A stretch of 9,338 nt of DNA, taken from an uncultured Flavobacteriaceae bacterium (lineage in GTDB: Bacteria; Bacteroidota; Bacteroidia; Flavobacteriales; Flavobacteriaceae). Location of the stretch: NCBI GenBank assembly GCA_947311745.1, contig CAMZLT010000074.1, positions 1 through 9,338 on the forward strand. Reading direction: 5' to 3'. The notes under the pieces are model-generated. The model was not told where the DNA came from. It made no database searches and saw only the letters and a program-made list of their open reading frames with translations. The position numbers and the translations under genes are program-made. Positions 6,993 through 9,338 of this stretch are shown piece by piece (within the stretch, counting starts at the first letter, position 1; each line of letters starts with the position of its first letter).

Positions 6993-7047
6993 CAAAAGCA
7001 CAATCACGAATTAAAAAAACCATCCTTAAATAAAGAATGGTTTTTTT
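6993..7047 (+). ncRNA. Possible short RNA ending in the intergenic hairpin
   Basis: If the + strand promoter at 6956-6986 is active, transcription would start near 6993 and stop at the hairpin ending in a seven-T run at 7041-7047. The result would be a single-stranded 5' part of about 20 nt followed by a terminator stem. It contains no reading frame worth noting. The simpler reading is that the hairpin only terminates the leftward membrane-protein gene. Confidence 0.25.
7013..7047 (-). terminator. Terminator after the 137-residue membrane-protein gene
   Basis: Seven A's plus CCAT (7013-7023) pair with ATGG plus seven T's (7037-7047); after one C/A mismatch CTT pairs with AAG, closing a small AAATA loop. 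It lies about 33 nt past the stop of the minus-strand gene and ends in a T-run on either strand, so it is probably bidirectional. Confidence 0.75.
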
Positions 7048-7080
7048 AAATAAATTTACTATTTTATAAATAACAGGTTA

Positions 7081-7494
7081 CTAAAACCATTGATTCCAAG
7101 GAATCATACTTAGCATTAATAGTAATGCAATTCCATAAAAAACAGCTATCGTTTTAAATTTACTTGCATCATTTTCTTTCTTTTTTTGTTTAGAATAGCC
7201 TATGGTTATTAAAGCAATAGCGAGTAGCATTGTAGCAGGATGTTCTATTTGTAACATTCTAATAGCACTATCACTAGAAACTCCATTAGCTTTTAAGGAT
7301 TTGTAAGCTGCAGAGCTAAAATAAACGCCTAAACCAAGTAGTAATTGGATGTGTGAAACTATTAAAGTAAATAAGGCTAAACGTAAATCTATATCTTTAA
7401 ATTCTTTTTTAAAACTAGCTACCGCTTTAATAATTACTATAAGTAATAAAGCTAATACTAAAAAAGCCCAAAGAGAGTGTATCATTTTCATCAT
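7081..7494 (-). CDS. Small four-helix membrane protein, 'cytochrome B-like' flavobacterial family
   Basis: A 137-residue integral membrane protein. Four hydrophobic segments are seen at about 5-27, 37-59, 86-100 and 113-132, separated by charged loops (KKEFKDID, KQKKKEND). It resembles a conserved flavobacterial family that I recall being annotated as 'cytochrome B', with an IEHP motif before helix 3 and a PW near the C-terminus. Three histidines sit at membrane-compatible positions: His6 at the start of helix 1, His48 in helix 2 and His85 at the start of helix 3. These could bind haem b, but that is not shown by sequence alone. The start lies in MMKM, so the codons at 7494, 7491 and 7485 are all possible; 7494 is reported. 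The gene has its own promoter and terminator, so it appears monocistronic. No functional link to nrdB is evident. Confidence 0.8.
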   Translation of the reverse strand: MMKMIHSLWAFLVLALLLIVIIKAVASFKKEFKDIDLRLALFTLIVSHIQLLLGLGVYFSSAAYKSLKANGVSSDSAIRMLQIEHPATMLLAIALITIGYSKQKKKENDASKFKTIAVFYGIALLLMLSMIPWNQWF

Positions 7495-7520
7495 AATAAA
7501 ATAATTTTTTAGTTAAGTGC

Positions 7521-7552
7521 CAAAGATAGGTTTAAAACTGTTTAAACCCAAA
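7521..7552 (-). promoter_or_regulatory. Promoter of the small membrane-protein gene
   Basis: On the minus strand TTTG (7552-7549), a 20-nt spacer and TATCTTTG (7528-7521) match both parts of the Bacteroidota promoter exactly. The leader to the ATG at 7494 would be about 20 nt. This is the best promoter match in the window. Confidence 0.65.
7529..7548. promoter_or_regulatory. Perfect dyad filling the promoter spacer (candidate operator)
   Basis: GGTTTAAA (7529-7536), ACTG, TTTAAACC (7541-7548): 8-bp perfect arms with a 4-nt centre. It occupies exactly the 20 nt between the -33 and -7 elements of the leftward promoter. A dimeric regulator bound here would block or remodel the promoter. The cognate regulator is unknown. 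Confidence 0.5.
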
Positions 7553-7589
7553 TAAAAAACGACTTCCTTTTTTTAAGAAGGTTGTTTTT
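7549..7589 (-). terminator. Intrinsic terminator after the secreted nuclease-like gene
   Basis: AAAAACGA and CTTC (7555-7566) pair with GAAG and TTGTTTTT (7577-7580, 7582-7589), with one bulged G, one G-U pair and a 10-nt loop. On the minus strand the stem is followed by a T-rich run to about 7550. It is 20 nt past the stop codon and abuts the -33 element of the next promoter. Confidence 0.65.
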
Positions 7590-7608
7590 ATAGATAATAT
7601 TTTTTAAT

Positions 7609-8664
7609 TTATTTTTTTTCTTTTAGTAGATAAATGTAAACAGCATAGTGATCGCTGTATCCATTTGTAAATCTACCACCACTCCAACTTCTAAAAGGGT
7701 ATCCTTTATATCTACCTGACTTGCTAGTCATGTATCTAGGGTTAAAGATGTTTGCTTTATATAACTTGTAAGTTGTATACTCTTTTTTTGCAGTTATCAA
7801 AGGTGAAGTAAGCATAATTTGGTCGAATAGATTAATATTATCACGATAGCCTAAAGTACTTAGACCTCGTCTAAACATATCATCCATTGGATTGTAAATA
7901 TCACCTTCTTTTACAGCAGATTTTTTTGCCTTTGCTTTTAAAATTTTTCTTACGCTTGTATTTATCGGATCATCATTCAAATCACCCATAATAATTACTT
8001 TTGGATTTGGGTATTCTTCTTTTAGTTCTTCAATAATTTTTTTGTTTAAAGCAGCCGCTTTTTCACGTGAAGGACGACTTTTTTGTTCACCTCCACGTCT
8101 GGAAGGCCAATGGTTTACAATTATATGTATTACTTCATCGTCTAACATACCAGTAACTAATAGTTGATCTCTAGTGTAATAGCGTTTTCCATCACTTTTA
8201 TTATACAATTTTAACTCGTAGGTTTTACTACTTATTGGTTTAAAATATCGTTTTTGGTATAACAAAGCTACATCAATACCTCTCGCGTCAGGTGAATCGT
8301 AATGGATAATACCATAATGTTTCTTTTTTAAGTGGTCGTTTTTAATTAAATCTTCTAAAACAGAGCGATTTTCAATTTCAGCTACACCTATAATTGCAGG
8401 ACTGGTTTTGGCTTTTTCTAAACCAATTTCCGAAAGGACTTTTGCCATATTATCAATTTTATTCCAATAGGCTTTTGCTCTATTTTTGGCTTTCATTTCC
8501 ATTATCGGACTGCGTTCGTCTAATTTTTCAGGATCGTTAATTGTGTCGAATAAATTTTCTAAATTGTAAAACGCTACCGTTCGGATTTGAAATTTTTTCT
8601 TTTGGCTAAAGCTATTAAATGGAAGTAAAATAAGGAGTACTAAAAATAATTTTAAGAATTTCAT
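7609..8664 (-). CDS. Secreted endonuclease/exonuclease/phosphatase-fold protein
   Basis: A 351-residue protein of the DNase I-like (EEP) superfamily, metal-dependent phosphodiesterases acting on DNA, RNA or other phosphoesters. Residues 1-20 are a Sec signal peptide (hydrophobic core 5-15, cleavage after FS near Gln21) with no lipobox, so the mature protein is in the periplasm or outside. Superfamily motifs in order: Asn34 (FYNLENLF), Glu96 (GVAEIEN) as metal ligand, Asp131 (RGIDVALLY), His185 (VNHWPSRRGG), Asp228 and Asn230 (GDLNDDP), and Asp338-His339 (YSDHYAVY), the last being the catalytic Asp/His pair. All core residues are present, so it should be active. The NHWPSRRGG block looks nuclease-like rather than phosphatase-like, but the substrate cannot be fixed from sequence. 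It has its own terminator and is divergent from a TonB-dependent receptor, with 154 bp between the starts. Confidence 0.9.
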   Translation of the reverse strand: MKFLKLFLVLLILLPFNSFSQKKKFQIRTVAFYNLENLFDTINDPEKLDERSPIMEMKAKNRAKAYWNKIDNMAKVLSEIGLEKAKTSPAIIGVAEIENRSVLEDLIKNDHLKKKHYGIIHYDSPDARGIDVALLYQKRYFKPISSKTYELKLYNKSDGKRYYTRDQLLVTGMLDDEVIHIIVNHWPSRRGGEQKSRPSREKAAALNKKIIEELKEEYPNPKVIIMGDLNDDPINTSVRKILKAKAKKSAVKEGDIYNPMDDMFRRGLSTLGYRDNINLFDQIMLTSPLITAKKEYTTYKLYKANIFNPRYMTSKSGRYKGYPFRSWSGGRFTNGYSDHYAVYIYLLKEKK

Positions 8665-8706
8665 ATATAGTTAAATTTCTGGTTGCTAAATTAAAAACAA
8701 TAATCG

Positions 8707-8766
8707 AACCAAAAAATAAAACTAGCTACTATTTTTATTTATTAATGTTAAATTAACCAAAAAATA
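8707..8766. repeat. 12-bp direct repeat in the divergent region
   Basis: AACCAAAAAATA occurs at 8707-8718 and again at 8755-8766, a 48-bp offset. One copy is near each gene's expected promoter zone. A-rich words recur easily in this genome, so significance is limited. Confidence 0.4.
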
Positions 8767-8778
8767 CTTTTTAATGTG

Positions 8779-8786
8779 TATTTTTG
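8779..8786 (+). promoter_or_regulatory. Candidate -7 element of the TonB receptor gene
   Basis: TATTTTTG matches TAnnTTTG exactly and lies 32 nt before the ATG at 8819, giving a leader of roughly 25 nt. No clear -33 TTTG is seen at the expected distance; TTAA is there instead, within the palindrome at 8747-8757, so an activator may be needed. Confidence 0.45.
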
Positions 8787-8818
8787 TAGCATAATCAAAA
8801 CAAATTTTAAATATACTT

Positions 8819-9338
8819 ATGAAAAAATATTTTATTGTATCCTTACTTAGTATTTTTTCTGTTTTAGGAATGTATGCCCAAACCGTAAAAGGCAAGGTCA
8901 TTAATGCCGAAACAGAAAAAGCAATGGCTAATGTTAAGGTTTCTGTGCAAGGAGCAGATATTACACAAAAAACTGGTGCAAATGGTACTTTTGTTTTAAG
9001 TAATGTTCCTAAAGGAAAACAGATCGTTGCAATTTACCTAGCTGGTTATGAAAAGCAATTATTTCCTGTTTCTATTACGGATAAGGTCGTTGATCTAGGT
9101 GAAATTACTCTTTTTGAAGACATTAACGAAGACGGTGATTTTAGTGAAATTACTTTGTCAGACGATGAACTTTCAGATGATGAAGGAAGTGCAGATAACA
9201 CTTCAGGGTTATTGCAATCCTCAAAAGATGTGTTTACTAGAGCTGCTGCTTTTAATTTTCCTTGGTTTAGAACTAGAGGTTATGATTCTGAACACGCAAC
9301 GGTTTTAATGAATGGTATTAAAATGAATAAAGTTGCCA
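8819..9338 (+). CDS. TonB-dependent receptor with N-terminal carboxypeptidase-regulatory-like domain (3' truncated by the window)
   Basis: The first 173 residues of an outer-membrane TonB-dependent receptor. Residues 1-20 are a Sec signal peptide (MKKYFIVSLLS..., cleavage at YAQ). Residues 22-98 are a carboxypeptidase-regulatory-like beta-sandwich: TVKGKVINAETEKAMANVKV at the start and NGTFVLSNVPKGKQIVAIY in the middle, the usual N-terminal domain of Bacteroidota receptors. A strongly acidic linker follows (about 100-122, with SDDELSDDEG). The plug domain then begins, with LLQSSKDVFTRAAAFNF (131-147), the FRTRGYDSE block (150-158) and VLMNGIKMN (162-170). The rest of the plug and the barrel lie beyond the window. 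The substrate is unknown. The gene diverges from the secreted nuclease-like gene, suggesting related substrates. An overlapping 69-codon frame at 9099-9308 is only a shadow. Confidence 0.9.
   Translation, partial: MKKYFIVSLLSIFSVLGMYAQTVKGKVINAETEKAMANVKVSVQGADITQKTGANGTFVLSNVPKGKQIVAIYLAGYEKQLFPVSITDKVVDLGEITLFEDINEDGDFSEITLSDDELSDDEGSADNTSGLLQSSKDVFTRAAAFNFPWFRTRGYDSEHATVLMNGIKMNKVA

Larger units (their letters stand above)
8665..8818. promoter_or_regulatory. Divergent regulatory region, nuclease-like gene / TonB receptor
   Basis: 154 bp between the two divergent start codons. It holds the receptor promoter candidate at 8779-8786, a palindrome GTTAA-A-TTAAC (8747-8757), and a 12-bp direct repeat (8707-8718 and 8755-8766). 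For the leftward gene the closest -7 match is TAATTTAG (8693-8686, one mismatch) with TTTG 16 nt upstream, which is weak. Shared regulation of the two genes is plausible. Confidence 0.4.

Noticed and set aside
6859..8731. 9-mer TAGCTACTA shared between the nrdB upstream region (6859-6867) and the divergent region (8723-8731)
   Set aside because: Too short and AT-rich to separate from chance in a 9-kb window.
1..9338. CRISPR array, insertion sequence, prophage, defence or toxin-antitoxin module
   Set aside because: No regularly spaced repeats, no transposase or integrase motifs, and all complete genes have ordinary housekeeping or envelope functions.

Overview
The window looks like chromosome from a member of the Bacteroidota, most likely a Flavobacteriaceae. 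The DNA is strongly AT-rich, with A/T-ending codons. Start codons lack Shine-Dalgarno sequences, and several genes carry the Bacteroidota-type -7 element TAnnTTTG. The gene content also fits: a lipid-anchored S9A prolyl oligopeptidase, an RDD membrane protein, a small 'cytochrome B-like' membrane protein typical of flavobacteria, and a TonB-dependent receptor with an N-terminal carboxypeptidase-regulatory-like domain. I see no mobile element, CRISPR array, tRNA or rRNA.

Layout from left to right. Positions 1-74 hold the 3' end of an unrecognised + strand gene with its own terminator. About 380 bp without a convincing gene follow, with two small inverted repeats. Next is a prolyl oligopeptidase lipoprotein (455-2569, +), which converges with only 6 bp of spacing on a leftward block. 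Read in its own direction, that block is: secreted endonuclease/exonuclease/phosphatase-fold protein (8664-7609), terminator, promoter, 137-residue four-helix membrane protein (7494-7081), terminator, nrdB (6653-5682), nrdA (5540-3162), a strong terminator, and an RDD-family membrane protein (3103-2576). At the right edge a TonB-dependent receptor begins at 8819 on the + strand, divergent from the nuclease-like gene, and runs off the window.

Functionally, nrdB and nrdA encode the two subunits of a class I, oxygen-dependent ribonucleotide reductase, with all expected metal, radical and redox residues visible. Both proteins look strikingly like the eukaryotic RRM1/RRM2 pair, down to the C-terminal tails. 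The two genes are separated by a terminator-like hairpin and a candidate nrdA promoter, so they may be controlled separately. A DnaA-box match lies upstream of nrdB. The divergent secreted nuclease-like protein and TonB-dependent receptor form a plausible unit for using external nucleic acid or phosphate esters; this is inference from fold, export signals and arrangement. Nothing here is clearly a new system. The points most worth checking are the perfect dyad filling the promoter spacer of the small membrane-protein gene, the nuclease/receptor pair, the DnaA box near nrdB, and a possible short RNA at about 6993-7047.
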